Shown in pieces: positions 43,660 to 51,252 of a DNA stretch of 64,000 nt. Made by a program: the position numbers and the translations under genes. The notes beneath the pieces are model-generated. The model saw only the letters and a list, made by a program, of their open reading frames with translations, ran no database searches and was not told the origin of the DNA. The stretch comes from Pseudomonas sp. B28(2017). Lineage in GTDB: Bacteria; Pseudomonadota; Gammaproteobacteria; Pseudomonadales; Pseudomonadaceae. Position 1 is the first letter of the stretch; each line of letters begins with the position of its first letter. The stretch is from positions 36,202-100,201 of the forward strand of contig NZ_NEJH01000015.1 of assembly GCF_002113025.1 (NCBI RefSeq), in the 5' to 3' direction.

Positions 43660-43690
43660 ACGCCCCGGCCGATTCATTCGGTCGGGGCGT
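43660..43690 (+). terminator. Hairpin downstream of the DUF1329 gene
   Basis: ACGCCCCGGCCGA pairs with CGGTCGGGGCGT around TTCATT, with one imperfect pair. No T-run follows, so it may only partly reduce read-through into the SurE-like gene. Confidence 0.5.
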
Positions 43691-43730
43691 TATGCTTTGT
43701 AAAATCCGCGCCTCCCACGGAAGACTGCCC

Positions 43731-44708
43731 ATGAATAAACGCCTCACCGGCATCATCGCCATGGCCAGCGTTGGCCTGTCGATGCAAGCCAACGCCCTGA
43801 ACATCCTGCTGACCAACGACGATGGCTGCCGCGCGCCCGGCATCGATGCGATGTACCGCGCCCTGACCGCCGCCGGGCACAAGGTCACGCTGGTCGGCCC
43901 GTTGAACGACAGCAGCGGCATCAGCGCCGCCAGCGTAGTCGTGCCTGGCCAGGCCCTGGCGGTGACCGAACTGGCACCGGGCAAATTTTGCGTCGGACCA
44001 CCGCAGGGCTACACCCCGCCTGCCGGCAAGACCTCTGCTATCGGTACGCCAGTGGATGCGGTCAATGTCGGCCTTGATGTGATCCTCAAGGATTCGCCGC
44101 CAGACCTGGTGGTGTCGGGCAGCAACTTTGGCGAAAACGTCGGCCCGCTGACGCAGATGTCAGGGACCCTGAACGCTGCGGTACGCGCGATGTTCAAAGG
44201 GATTCCGGCGGTGGCGGTGTCCACGGCCATCGACATGGACCTGATCATCCGCGACCAACAGGCCGGCTACCGCAAGACCCTCGGCGCCATGGACGATACG
44301 GCGCGGTTTGCAGTGAACGTCATAGAACAAGCGAGCCTGGCCGGCGTAGAAGCCAGACAGGCTTGCGCCAAAAACAAACACTCGTGCGAGCTGAATGTAC
44401 TGGGCCTGCCAGGGGTGAACGGCTTGAACCTCAACTATCCGCCGCTACCGCCAGGCGAAATCAAAGGCGTAAGCTTTGCCCCGATCGGCAATTGGGATCG
44501 CGTGAACTTCACCTCACAGCGCGGCGCCGACGGCGTGGTCCACGTCAATCTGGCCGCGCCGTCGACACCGACCGAAGTCCAGCAACAGGCTGATGCCTAT
44601 CAACTGTGGCAAGGCCACGCGGTGATCACCGTGATCGACGGCAACATGACCGCGCCGGAGGCGGTGCAGGATCAGGCGAAGAAGATATTGCGCGGGATCA
44701 AGCCTTAA
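43731..44708 (+). CDS. Exported SurE-like phosphatase
   Basis: A 325-residue protein with an N-terminal signal peptide (to about NANA, residue 22) followed by a SurE domain: LNILLTNDDGCRAPGI with the metal-binding Asp pair, VTLVGPLNDSSGIS, and LVVSGSNFGENVG. Housekeeping SurE is a cytoplasmic 5'/3'-nucleotidase of about 250 residues; this one is longer and exported. It lies in the DUF1302-DUF1329 transcription unit, suggesting a periplasmic role in handling substrates. The start at 43731 is the first ATG of the signal peptide. Confidence 0.78.
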   Translation: MNKRLTGIIAMASVGLSMQANALNILLTNDDGCRAPGIDAMYRALTAAGHKVTLVGPLNDSSGISAASVVVPGQALAVTELAPGKFCVGPPQGYTPPAGKTSAIGTPVDAVNVGLDVILKDSPPDLVVSGSNFGENVGPLTQMSGTLNAAVRAMFKGIPAVAVSTAIDMDLIIRDQQAGYRKTLGAMDDTARFAVNVIEQASLAGVEARQACAKNKHSCELNVLGLPGVNGLNLNYPPLPPGEIKGVSFAPIGNWDRVNFTSQRGADGVVHVNLAAPSTPTEVQQQADAYQLWQGHAVITVIDGNMTAPEAVQDQAKKILRGIKP

Positions 44709-44721
44709 CACGGCACGGAAC

Positions 44722-44813
44722 CTGTGGGAGCGAGCCTGCTCGCGAAGAGGCCGGCACTTCCGACAGAGAGGTTGCCTGACACTCCGTCTTCGCGAGCAGG
44801 CTGGCTCCCACAG
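44722..44813. repeat. REP pair (inverted)
   Basis: CTGTGGGAGCGAGCCTGCTCG facing CGAGCAGGCTGGCTCCCACAG between convergent genes. Confidence 0.87.
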
Positions 44814-44828
44814 TTTCATTCACTGAAG

Positions 44829-45944
44829 TCAGATTGTGGGCTGGAACGGCACAAACTCGGTCACTTCCAGATCGAACCCGGACACCGCCTTGTAGGGCAC
44901 CGGTGAGCTCATCAGGCGCATTTTGCGCACGTTCTGGTCGCGCAGGATCTGCGCGCCGATGCCCAGGGTCCTCTGCGGAAATTGCGGTGTACGCAGTTTG
45001 CCGCCGCTGCGCTGGCGCAACTGTTCGAGCACACCGTCAGCGGTTTCCTTTTGTGCCAGCAACACCAGTACGCCGCAATCGGCGGCAGCGATGCTCGCCA
45101 GCGAACGCTCGAGGGTCCACTGCTGCGCCCCGCTCTCGCTTTCACACCCAAGCACATCACGCAACGTCTCGATGCTTTGCACCCGCACCAGTACCGGTTG
45201 GGTGCTGTCGATCCGGCCTTTGACCAGCGCCAGGTGCAACGAGCCCTGGTAGGCATCCTGATAGGTCGTCACCTGGAACTCGCCGTGACGGGTATGCAAC
45301 GGATACTCGCCGCCACGCTCGATCGTGCCTTCATGCAGGATGCGGTAGTGAATCAGGTCGGCAATGGTGCCGATCCGCAAGCCATGCTGTTGGGCGAACT
45401 CGTGCAACTCGGGACCACGGGCCAGGTCGCCGTCCTCGTTGAGAATCCCCACCAGGGTTGCCGCCGGCTGCAGGCCCGCCAGACGTGTCAGGTCGCAGGC
45501 GGCCTCGACATGCCCGGCCCGCTGCATCACGCCACCGGGCAAGGCCTGTACCGGGAAAATATGCCCCGGTTGCACCAGGTCCGACGGACCGCTGGCCGGG
45601 TCGACCGCCACCTGGATCGAGCGCGCCCGGTCCGCCGCCGAGATACCGGTAGATACCCCGGTGGCGGCCTCGATCGAGCGGGTAAACCCCACGCCATGTT
45701 GTGCGCGGGAGTTGGGCACCATCAGGTCCAGGCCCAACGCACGGCAGCGCTGTTCGGTCAGAGCCAGGCAAATCAACCCGCGGGCCTGTACCGCCATGAA
45801 CGTGACGGCCTCGGCCCCGGCCTGTTCGGCGGCCATCAGCAGGGAGCCTTCGCCATTGTTTTCGTCGTCGGTGATCACCACCATCCGGCCGGCGCCGATG
45901 GCTTCGATCAATTGCGGTATCGTGTTGAAGGCCACACCGCTCAT
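44829..45944 (-). CDS. RibBA-like protein with apparently degenerate active sites
   Basis: A 371-residue protein with the two-domain layout of DHBP synthase plus GTP cyclohydrolase II. In domain 1 the catalytic acidic loop, DDEDRENEGD in known enzymes, reads DDENNGEGS (27-34), losing the Arg/Glu/Asp set, and the glutamate before NxDG is Gly166; Arg142 and His145 remain. In domain 2 the zinc cysteines (SECLTGD and RCDCG) are absent (VQSIETLRDVL, ESESG). It is therefore unlikely to make riboflavin precursors. It is last in a three-gene unit with an esterase and an SDR; function unknown. Confidence 0.75.
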   Translation of the reverse strand: MSGVAFNTIPQLIEAIGAGRMVVITDDENNGEGSLLMAAEQAGAEAVTFMAVQARGLICLALTEQRCRALGLDLMVPNSRAQHGVGFTRSIEAATGVSTGISAADRARSIQVAVDPASGPSDLVQPGHIFPVQALPGGVMQRAGHVEAACDLTRLAGLQPAATLVGILNEDGDLARGPELHEFAQQHGLRIGTIADLIHYRILHEGTIERGGEYPLHTRHGEFQVTTYQDAYQGSLHLALVKGRIDSTQPVLVRVQSIETLRDVLGCESESGAQQWTLERSLASIAAADCGVLVLLAQKETADGVLEQLRQRSGGKLRTPQFPQRTLGIGAQILRDQNVRKMRLMSSPVPYKAVSGFDLEVTEFVPFQPTI

Positions 45945-46867
45945 TTGAGTGCCCCGCGCAGCTCAATCGCCGCCTCGGACAACACCTGTGCCGCACGCTC
46001 GACAAACGGTGCCATGCTGACAAAACCATGGATCATGCCTTCGCAGCGCTGCACCCGCACCGACACTCCGGCTTCGCGCAATGCCTGGGCGAACGCCTCG
46101 CCTTCGTCACGCAAAGGGTCGAACTCGGCGGTGATCAGGGTGGTCGGCGGCAAACCGTCCAGGCTGTCGGCGCGCAATGGCGAAGCCAATGGATCATCCG
46201 CCTGCCCGCTCTCTTGCAAATACTGCTGCCAGAACCAGCGCATCATCGCAGCGGACAGCAGATAACCATCGGCGAAGTCGTCGAACGAAGGACTGTCGCA
46301 CGCTGCATCGGTCACCGGATAAAACAGGCACTGATGACGGACTTTCGGCCACTGCCGTTGCGCGGCCAAGCGGCTGACCGCCAGTGCCAGATTGCCCCCG
46401 GCACTGTCGCCGGCCAAGGCCAGTCGACAGCCATCAACGCCGAGTCCGGCGGCCTGTTCGACCAGCCAGCAGGTGGCCGCATAACAATCGAGGGGTGCCG
46501 CCGGGAAAGGGTGTTCCGGTGCCAGTCGATAGGCCACCGACACCACCACCGCCCCGGTCTGACAGGCCAGTGAGCGACAGAGATTGTCGTGGGTATCGAG
46601 ATTGCCCATGACAAATCCGCCGCCATGGAAAAACACCAGCAACGGCAGGTTGGGCTCATCCGATGGCCGATACAGCCGTGCATCCAGCTCGCCGTCCGCG
46701 CCGGCCACCCGCAGGGCGCGCACGTCGCTCATCGGATCGCCGGGGATGGCCGGCAGCAGGTTGTCGGAAAACTGCCGGTACCGGGCGGCATCGACCTGGC
46801 TGAAATCGGGCTCCGGGATGTCGCGAAACTGCTGGAGTACGCCAGCGATCTGCTTATCGAGCGGCAT
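45941..46867 (-). CDS. Alpha/beta hydrolase of the hormone-sensitive lipase family
   Basis: A 308-residue esterase-type hydrolase. FFHGGGFVMGN is the HSL-family oxyanion motif, GDSAGGNLAL holds the nucleophile serine, FDPLRDEGE the acid and MIHGF the histidine. No signal peptide, so cytoplasmic. It could remove acyl groups from steroid esters or act on a ring-opened lactone, but the substrate is not known. It overlaps the RibBA-like gene by four bases and the upstream SDR by 14 bases, so the three are co-transcribed. Confidence 0.85.
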   Translation of the reverse strand: MPLDKQIAGVLQQFRDIPEPDFSQVDAARYRQFSDNLLPAIPGDPMSDVRALRVAGADGELDARLYRPSDEPNLPLLVFFHGGGFVMGNLDTHDNLCRSLACQTGAVVVSVAYRLAPEHPFPAAPLDCYAATCWLVEQAAGLGVDGCRLALAGDSAGGNLALAVSRLAAQRQWPKVRHQCLFYPVTDAACDSPSFDDFADGYLLSAAMMRWFWQQYLQESGQADDPLASPLRADSLDGLPPTTLITAEFDPLRDEGEAFAQALREAGVSVRVQRCEGMIHGFVSMAPFVERAAQVLSEAAIELRGALK

Positions 46868-47693
46868 GGGCTTGGTCCTCTACGTCGGCCATTTGAAACT
46901 GCGGATTGGTCTCGCCCAGGATGCTGTGTACCCGCCGTTCAAGGGCCGCTTTGAAACCCTTGTGGGGCAGAATCCAGAAACGTTTTTGCGCGACGGCGGC
47001 GAACACTTGCGCGGCCAGTTCAGCCGGGGTCATGCCCTGGCGAATACTGCTGTCGAGCAGTTGACTGAAGTCGGATCCGGCGGTGTCCACCACCTGATTC
47101 GACGCCATGATTTCACTGGCCACCGGCCCCGGGCAGAGCACCGAAACCGACACCGGCGCACCGAGCATGGCGAGTTCGTAATGAAGGGTTTCCGAAAGCG
47201 CGACCACGGCCTGCTTGGTCACGTTGTACGGCGCCATCAACGGACTGCTGACCAGCCCGGCAAGGGACGCGGTGTTGATCACATGGGCTGCCCGGCCCTG
47301 ACTGATCAACAGCGGCACAAAGCAGCGAATGCCGTTGATCACGCCATTGAGGTTGACGTTCAGCATGCGCTGCCATTGCGCCTCGGTGATTTCCCAGCTG
47401 AAACCGGTTTGCATCACGCCGGCGTTGTTGAATAGCAGGTCAACCCCGCCAAAGTGCTCGACAGCCCGGTCACGCAAGCGCTCGACCTGTTTCACATCAC
47501 TGACATCGGTGACGCAGGCAATCGCTTGCACTCCGCCGGCCGTCAATTCGTCGCACAGGGCTTGCAGGCCCGCTGCATCCCGATCCGCCAGCACCAGGCG
47601 CATGCCCAGCGTCGCCGCGTGTTCGGCCAGGCCACGGCCAATTCCACTGGCGGCGCCAGTAATCACCGCTACCGGCCCTTGTTCATCACTCAT
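46854..47693 (-). CDS. Short-chain dehydrogenase, steroid cluster
   Basis: A 279-residue SDR: TGAASGIGRGLAEHA, NNAGVMQTGFSW, INTASLAGLV, and YNVTKQAV with Tyr and Lys of the active site. The C-terminal part (GMTPAELAAQVFAAVAQKRF) is common in the SDR subgroup of Pseudomonas and actinobacterial lipid clusters. The start at 47693 is preferred for AGGAG six bases upstream; a TTG two codons earlier is possible. It is first in the minus-strand unit facing kshA across a symmetric operator. Confidence 0.78.
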   Translation of the reverse strand: MSDEQGPVAVITGAASGIGRGLAEHAATLGMRLVLADRDAAGLQALCDELTAGGVQAIACVTDVSDVKQVERLRDRAVEHFGGVDLLFNNAGVMQTGFSWEITEAQWQRMLNVNLNGVINGIRCFVPLLISQGRAAHVINTASLAGLVSSPLMAPYNVTKQAVVALSETLHYELAMLGAPVSVSVLCPGPVASEIMASNQVVDTAGSDFSQLLDSSIRQGMTPAELAAQVFAAVAQKRFWILPHKGFKAALERRVHSILGETNPQFQMADVEDQAHAAR

Positions 47694-47750
47694 CGCCAAC
47701 TCCTGCCACAGGTCCTATGGCGCCAGTAGAGCGGGCCTGCATAAAGCAGC

Positions 47751-47770
47751 CATCGTCCATTCAGACGATG
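47751..47770. promoter_or_regulatory. Steroid-cluster operator between kshA and an SDR gene, symmetric form
   Basis: CATCGTC-CATTCA-GACGATG is a perfect inverted repeat; in cluster terms it reads GTCC-ATTC-AGAC, one mismatch from GTCC-N4-GGAC. AGAATC (47791-47796) on the plus strand and TCTACT (47730-47725) on the minus strand sit at the same distance on either side, so it may serve both genes. Confidence 0.65.
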
Positions 47771-47839
47771 CCCGCTTTTACAGGGCCGGCAGAATCCGTT
47801 ACATGCGCCAAACCCGTGATCCCTTGGGAGAATAACAAG

Positions 47840-48883
47840 ATGAGTACCCTGCACCGCATCGAAGCCAAACTGCTGGAAGACCGCTACGCCCGCGGCTGGC
47901 ATTGCCTGGGCTTGGCCGCGCAATACCGCGACGGCAAGGCCCATCGCCTGGAGGTGTTCGGCACCCGTCTGGTGGCGTTCCAGGGTGAAGACGGCGAGCT
48001 GCATATTCTCGATGGTTATTGCCCGCACATGGGCGCTGACCTGAGCACCGGCTGCGTTGAGGGCAACTCGATTCGCTGCCCGTTCCACGCCTGGCGCTGG
48101 GGCGCCGATGGCGTGTGCGATGACATCCCTTATGCCAAGCGCATTCCGCCCCGGGCCAAAATCAAAAGCTGGCCGATCATGGAAGAGAACCAGCTGCTGT
48201 TCGTCTGGAATGACCCCGAAGGCAACCCGCCGCTGCCCGAACAACGCATTCCGCGCATCGATGCCTGCTTCAGCGACGAGTGGGCAGCCTGGGAAGTCGC
48301 CGAATTGCAGATTGGCACCAACTGCCGCGAACTGATCGACAACATCGCCGACATGGCGCACTTCGGTACCGTGCACGGCGCGCCGGTCGAAGAGTTCATC
48401 AACATATTCCAAGGCCACCTGGCGACCCAGATCATGCGCGCCCGCAGTGAGCGTCTGTCCGGCGACAGCGTGTTGACGACCGAAGCCACCTATTTCGGCC
48501 CGGCCTATCAAATCACCGAAATGAGCGGCGCCATGAACGGCCAGCCGATCCACTCGATCCTGCTCAACTGCCACGTGCCGATCGACCTCGACAGTTTCAC
48601 CCTGCGTTACGGCGTGCTGGTGAAAAAAATCCCGGGCTTGAGCGAAGAGCAGAACCAGGCGATGGCCAAGGCCTACGTGGCGCAGGCTCAGGCAGCCTTC
48701 TACGAAGACGTGGCCATCTGGCACAGCAAGACCCGCGTCGACAATCCGCTGCTGTGTGACGGCGACGGTCCGGTCTATCAGTTGCGCCGTTGGTACGAGC
48801 AGTTCTACACCGATGTCCAGGCGCTGTCGGCGGACGTTGCCGAACACAAGAAGTTTGTCGTGCGCGCCAGCGAACGGGTCTGA
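47840..48883 (+). CDS. kshA: 3-Ketosteroid 9alpha-monooxygenase, oxygenase component
   Basis: A 347-residue Rieske oxygenase. The [2Fe-2S] ligands are Cys61, His63, Cys80 and His83 (GYCPHMG and RCPFHAW). The mononuclear iron site includes His174 and His179 in DNIADMAHFGTVHG, with conserved aspartates nearby. This arrangement and the lack of a ring-hydroxylating beta subunit are typical of KshA. It adds the 9alpha-hydroxyl that leads to B-ring opening. The electron donor is KshB, encoded in the hsaB operon. Its start has GGAGAATAACAAG upstream. Confidence 0.92.
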   Translation: MSTLHRIEAKLLEDRYARGWHCLGLAAQYRDGKAHRLEVFGTRLVAFQGEDGELHILDGYCPHMGADLSTGCVEGNSIRCPFHAWRWGADGVCDDIPYAKRIPPRAKIKSWPIMEENQLLFVWNDPEGNPPLPEQRIPRIDACFSDEWAAWEVAELQIGTNCRELIDNIADMAHFGTVHGAPVEEFINIFQGHLATQIMRARSERLSGDSVLTTEATYFGPAYQITEMSGAMNGQPIHSILLNCHVPIDLDSFTLRYGVLVKKIPGLSEEQNQAMAKAYVAQAQAAFYEDVAIWHSKTRVDNPLLCDGDGPVYQLRRWYEQFYTDVQALSADVAEHKKFVVRASERV

Positions 48884-49019
48884 CCTCAGCGGCTTTTCGC
48901 CCGCCCCGGGCCTGAGCGGCAGCCGCCGGTCAGGCCCTGAGCCCGAGCGTTGCAAGGAGTCGATACCGGCGCTTATTCTCGGCCACCGCCAACGCTAATA
49001 ATAAAAACGGTTTTTCCCC

Positions 49020-50150
49020 ATGCAGCAGAGCCTCAGTCTCGATACGTTCAGTGATTTGATCGGCAACCTCTATCAGGGTCCGCTGGAAAACATTCCCTGG
49101 GCCACCTTTCTCAATCAACTCAACGTGCACCTGGACAGCAAATACGTGACCTTCATCCTGCGTCCGCCCAGCGCCCACGTGGACGGCTTGATGGTCAACA
49201 CCACTGGCACCTCGACCGAGGCGACCGCGTCCTATAACAAGCACTTTTTCAGCCTCGACCCGTTTGTCGACCTGCCCAACCGCCAGGTCGTGACCCTCGC
49301 CGAGTTCGTCTCCAACGACGACTGGCAGAACTCCGAGTTCTACAAGAATTTCCTCGAGCCGGTGGACGTGTTCCACATCCTCGGCGCCGACATCAACACT
49401 GTCGACGGCGCCCAGTGCCGCATTCGCATCAGCCGCGGGCGTGACGACAAGCCCTTCGGCAATGAAGAAAAGGCCATGCTCACGCATTTCATTCCGCACC
49501 TGGAGCGCTCGATCAAGATCCATATGCAGCTCAACCGCATCGAAGCCGAACGCAACCTGTACGCCGGCGCGGTGAACCAGATGGCGGTCGGCACGATCAT
49601 CCTCGACGAGTCCGGCAAGGTGCTGCAGACCAACCAGGTTGCCGACCGGCTGATCCAGGAAAAAGACGGCATCAAACTGGTCAACGATGGCCTGCAGGTC
49701 GGTACGGCCCGGGATACCCAGGAGTTTCGTCGACTGGTCAAGCAGTCACTGCTGTCACAAAAGAGCAGCAACCCGTCGGTGGTTGAAGCCCTGCGCGTGC
49801 AGCGGCCGTCCGGGAAAGCGGATCTGGGGATCATCGTGCGATCGGTGCCATTGACGGACTGGAGCGAGGGCAAGCAATGCCCGACCGTGGTGATTTTCAT
49901 CAGCGACCCGGAGCAACAGTCCACTGCACCGCAGGAAATCGTTCGCGCGCTGTTCGACTTCACCCCGGCGGAAACCCAACTGGCGATGCTGTTGGCCAAC
50001 GGCCTGACCCTCGACGAAGCGTCGGAAGAGCTGGGCATCAGCCGCAACACCTCGCGGGCACACTTGCGCTCGACCTTCTCCAAGACCGGCGTGACCCGCC
50101 AGACCATGCTGGTGCGCCTGATCCTGCGTAGCGTAGCGACCCTCGGCTAA
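49020..50150 (+). CDS. LuxR-family transcriptional regulator, TesR-like
   Basis: A 376-residue regulator with a C-terminal LuxR helix-turn-helix (FTPAETQLAMLLANGLTLDE, then ISRNTSRAHLRSTFSKTGV). The N-terminal part is not an acyl-homoserine-lactone domain; a GAF/PAS-like sensor is more likely. LuxR-type TesR activates testosterone genes in Comamonas, so this is the best candidate activator of the cluster. The class II spacing of the operator fits LuxR proteins. No operator copy is seen at its own promoter. Confidence 0.85.
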   Translation: MQQSLSLDTFSDLIGNLYQGPLENIPWATFLNQLNVHLDSKYVTFILRPPSAHVDGLMVNTTGTSTEATASYNKHFFSLDPFVDLPNRQVVTLAEFVSNDDWQNSEFYKNFLEPVDVFHILGADINTVDGAQCRIRISRGRDDKPFGNEEKAMLTHFIPHLERSIKIHMQLNRIEAERNLYAGAVNQMAVGTIILDESGKVLQTNQVADRLIQEKDGIKLVNDGLQVGTARDTQEFRRLVKQSLLSQKSSNPSVVEALRVQRPSGKADLGIIVRSVPLTDWSEGKQCPTVVIFISDPEQQSTAPQEIVRALFDFTPAETQLAMLLANGLTLDEASEELGISRNTSRAHLRSTFSKTGVTRQTMLVRLILRSVATLG

Positions 50151-50164
50151 CAGCCATTGCCGCC

Positions 50165-50183
50165 TCGTCCGCTCGGACGATGG
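50165..50183 (+). promoter_or_regulatory. Steroid-cluster operator, Nudix gene
   Basis: Reads TCGTCC-GCTC-GGACGATGG, both halves near-consensus. CACAGT (50203-50208) lies at the -10 place; centre at about -42.5. Confidence 0.65.
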
Positions 50184-50235
50184 CGGCCTGCGTTGTACAG
50201 CGCACAGTGTCTTTATCCCAAACAGGGGACTGCCC

Positions 50236-50784
50236 ATGCGCAACTGCCCAACCATCCTCAAGACTGAACTGCTGGCGCAAAGCGGCCACTTTCAGATCGA
50301 AGCCCTGCACCTGCAATTCAGCAACGGCCAGCAGCGGGTCTACGAACGCCTGCGCGGCACCGGTTATCGCTCGGTGATGCTGGTGGCGATGCCCGATCCG
50401 CAGCATGTGTTGCTGGTGCGCGAATACGCGGTCGGTGTGGAAAAAACCATACTCGGCCTGCCCAAGGGAGGTGCTGAGCCTGATGAAGACTATTTGCAGG
50501 CAGCCCAGCGCGAGCTGAGTGAAGAAGTCGGCATGCGCGCCGAACGCCTGACCGAACTGGGCGAACTGACACTGGCACCGGGACACCTGTGCCACCGCTA
50601 CAAGGTGGTACTGGCCGAACAACTGAGCCCCTGCCAACTGCAAGGCGACGAACCCGAACCGCTGGAGTGCCTGCGCGTACCTCTGGCGCAGATTCCCGAA
50701 CTGGTGGCCCGTGGCGACCTCCATGAAGCCCGGGCCATTGCGGCGTTGTTCATGGCAATAGGCGCCCTCGCCCGACGAACCTGA
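50236..50784 (+). CDS. Nudix hydrolase, NudE-like
   Basis: A 182-residue Nudix protein with a complete Nudix box (GAEPDEDYLQ, then AAQRELSEEVGM; GX5EX7REUXEEXGU). The flanks (VLLVREYAVGVEKTILGLPKGG) resemble NudE, which hydrolyses ADP-linked compounds such as NADH, ADP-ribose and Ap3A. It is alone under its own copy of the steroid operator, so it may act on a nucleotide by-product of the pathway, such as a CoA or FAD derivative; this is inference. ATG at 50236 has AGGGGA upstream. Confidence 0.8.
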   Translation: MRNCPTILKTELLAQSGHFQIEALHLQFSNGQQRVYERLRGTGYRSVMLVAMPDPQHVLLVREYAVGVEKTILGLPKGGAEPDEDYLQAAQRELSEEVGMRAERLTELGELTLAPGHLCHRYKVVLAEQLSPCQLQGDEPEPLECLRVPLAQIPELVARGDLHEARAIAALFMAIGALARRT

Positions 50785-50795
50785 CACCCATCAGT

Positions 50796-50876
50796 ACCTG
50801 CTCGCGACGAGGCCAGCACATCCAGCATCCACATCGCCTGACACACCGCCATCGCGAGCAGGTTCGCTCCTACAGG
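50796..50876. repeat. REP pair (inverted), degenerate
   Basis: ACCTGCTCGCGA at the left and TCGCGAGCAGGTTCGCTCCTACAG at the right, downstream of the Nudix gene. Confidence 0.7.
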
Positions 50877-50941
50877 GGATCACGGCCAGGCACAGATCCC
50901 GGGAACCCCCACAAGGGAGGGGACAACTTCAAATTGATCGT

Positions 50942-50960
50942 CTAGTCCATTCGGACGAAG
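50942..50960 (+). promoter_or_regulatory. Steroid-cluster operator, small exported protein
   Basis: Reads CTAGTCC-ATTC-GGACGAAG. ATAACC (50981-50986) is at the -10 place; centre at about -42. The short gene begins 63 bases downstream. Confidence 0.7.
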
Positions 50961-51022
50961 CCACTCGCGTGGCCGTCGCCATAACCTGTCTCTACAACAA
51001 TAAAACCGTGTCGAGACCCATC

Positions 51023-51190
51023 ATGCGCAAATCTACTTGTGCTCTGTTCATCATCCTCTGTGCGGGTGCTTCCACCAGTCTGTGCCAGCTGTTCAAGAAC
51101 GAAGCCTACCGACCGTCCATGGCCTACTTCAGCTGTTCGAGTACGGCGATCAATTGTTATCCGCCCGTGGTGCGCAATCTGCTGCCTTGA
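51023..51190 (+). CDS. Small exported protein under the steroid operator
   Basis: A 55-residue predicted protein with a signal-peptide-like N-terminus (MRKSTCALFIILCAGASTS) and a mature part of about 35 residues with three cysteines (LCQLF, FSCSS, INCYPP). It has a good operator upstream and a strong terminator downstream, so it is a separate transcription unit. I do not recognise a family. The start at 51023 is chosen for the signal peptide; a GTG at 50969 is in frame but would extend it without an obvious reason. Confidence 0.55.
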   Translation: MRKSTCALFIILCAGASTSLCQLFKNEAYRPSMAYFSCSSTAINCYPPVVRNLLP

Positions 51191-51210
51191 GCACGGTTTC
51201 CACCGGCCAT

Positions 51211-51238
51211 AAAAAAACCACCGGATCGGTGGTTTTTT
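51211..51238. terminator. Bidirectional terminator after the small exported protein gene
   Basis: AAAAAACCACC pairs with GGTGGTTTTTT around GGATC, between the convergent small gene and hsaF. Confidence 0.92.
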
Positions 51239-51252
51239 CGTTGCCGCATTAA

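Noticed and set aside
44829..45944. Functional riboflavin synthesis gene ribBA
   Set aside because: Key catalytic and zinc-binding residues of both domains are missing, so I annotate it as RibBA-like only.
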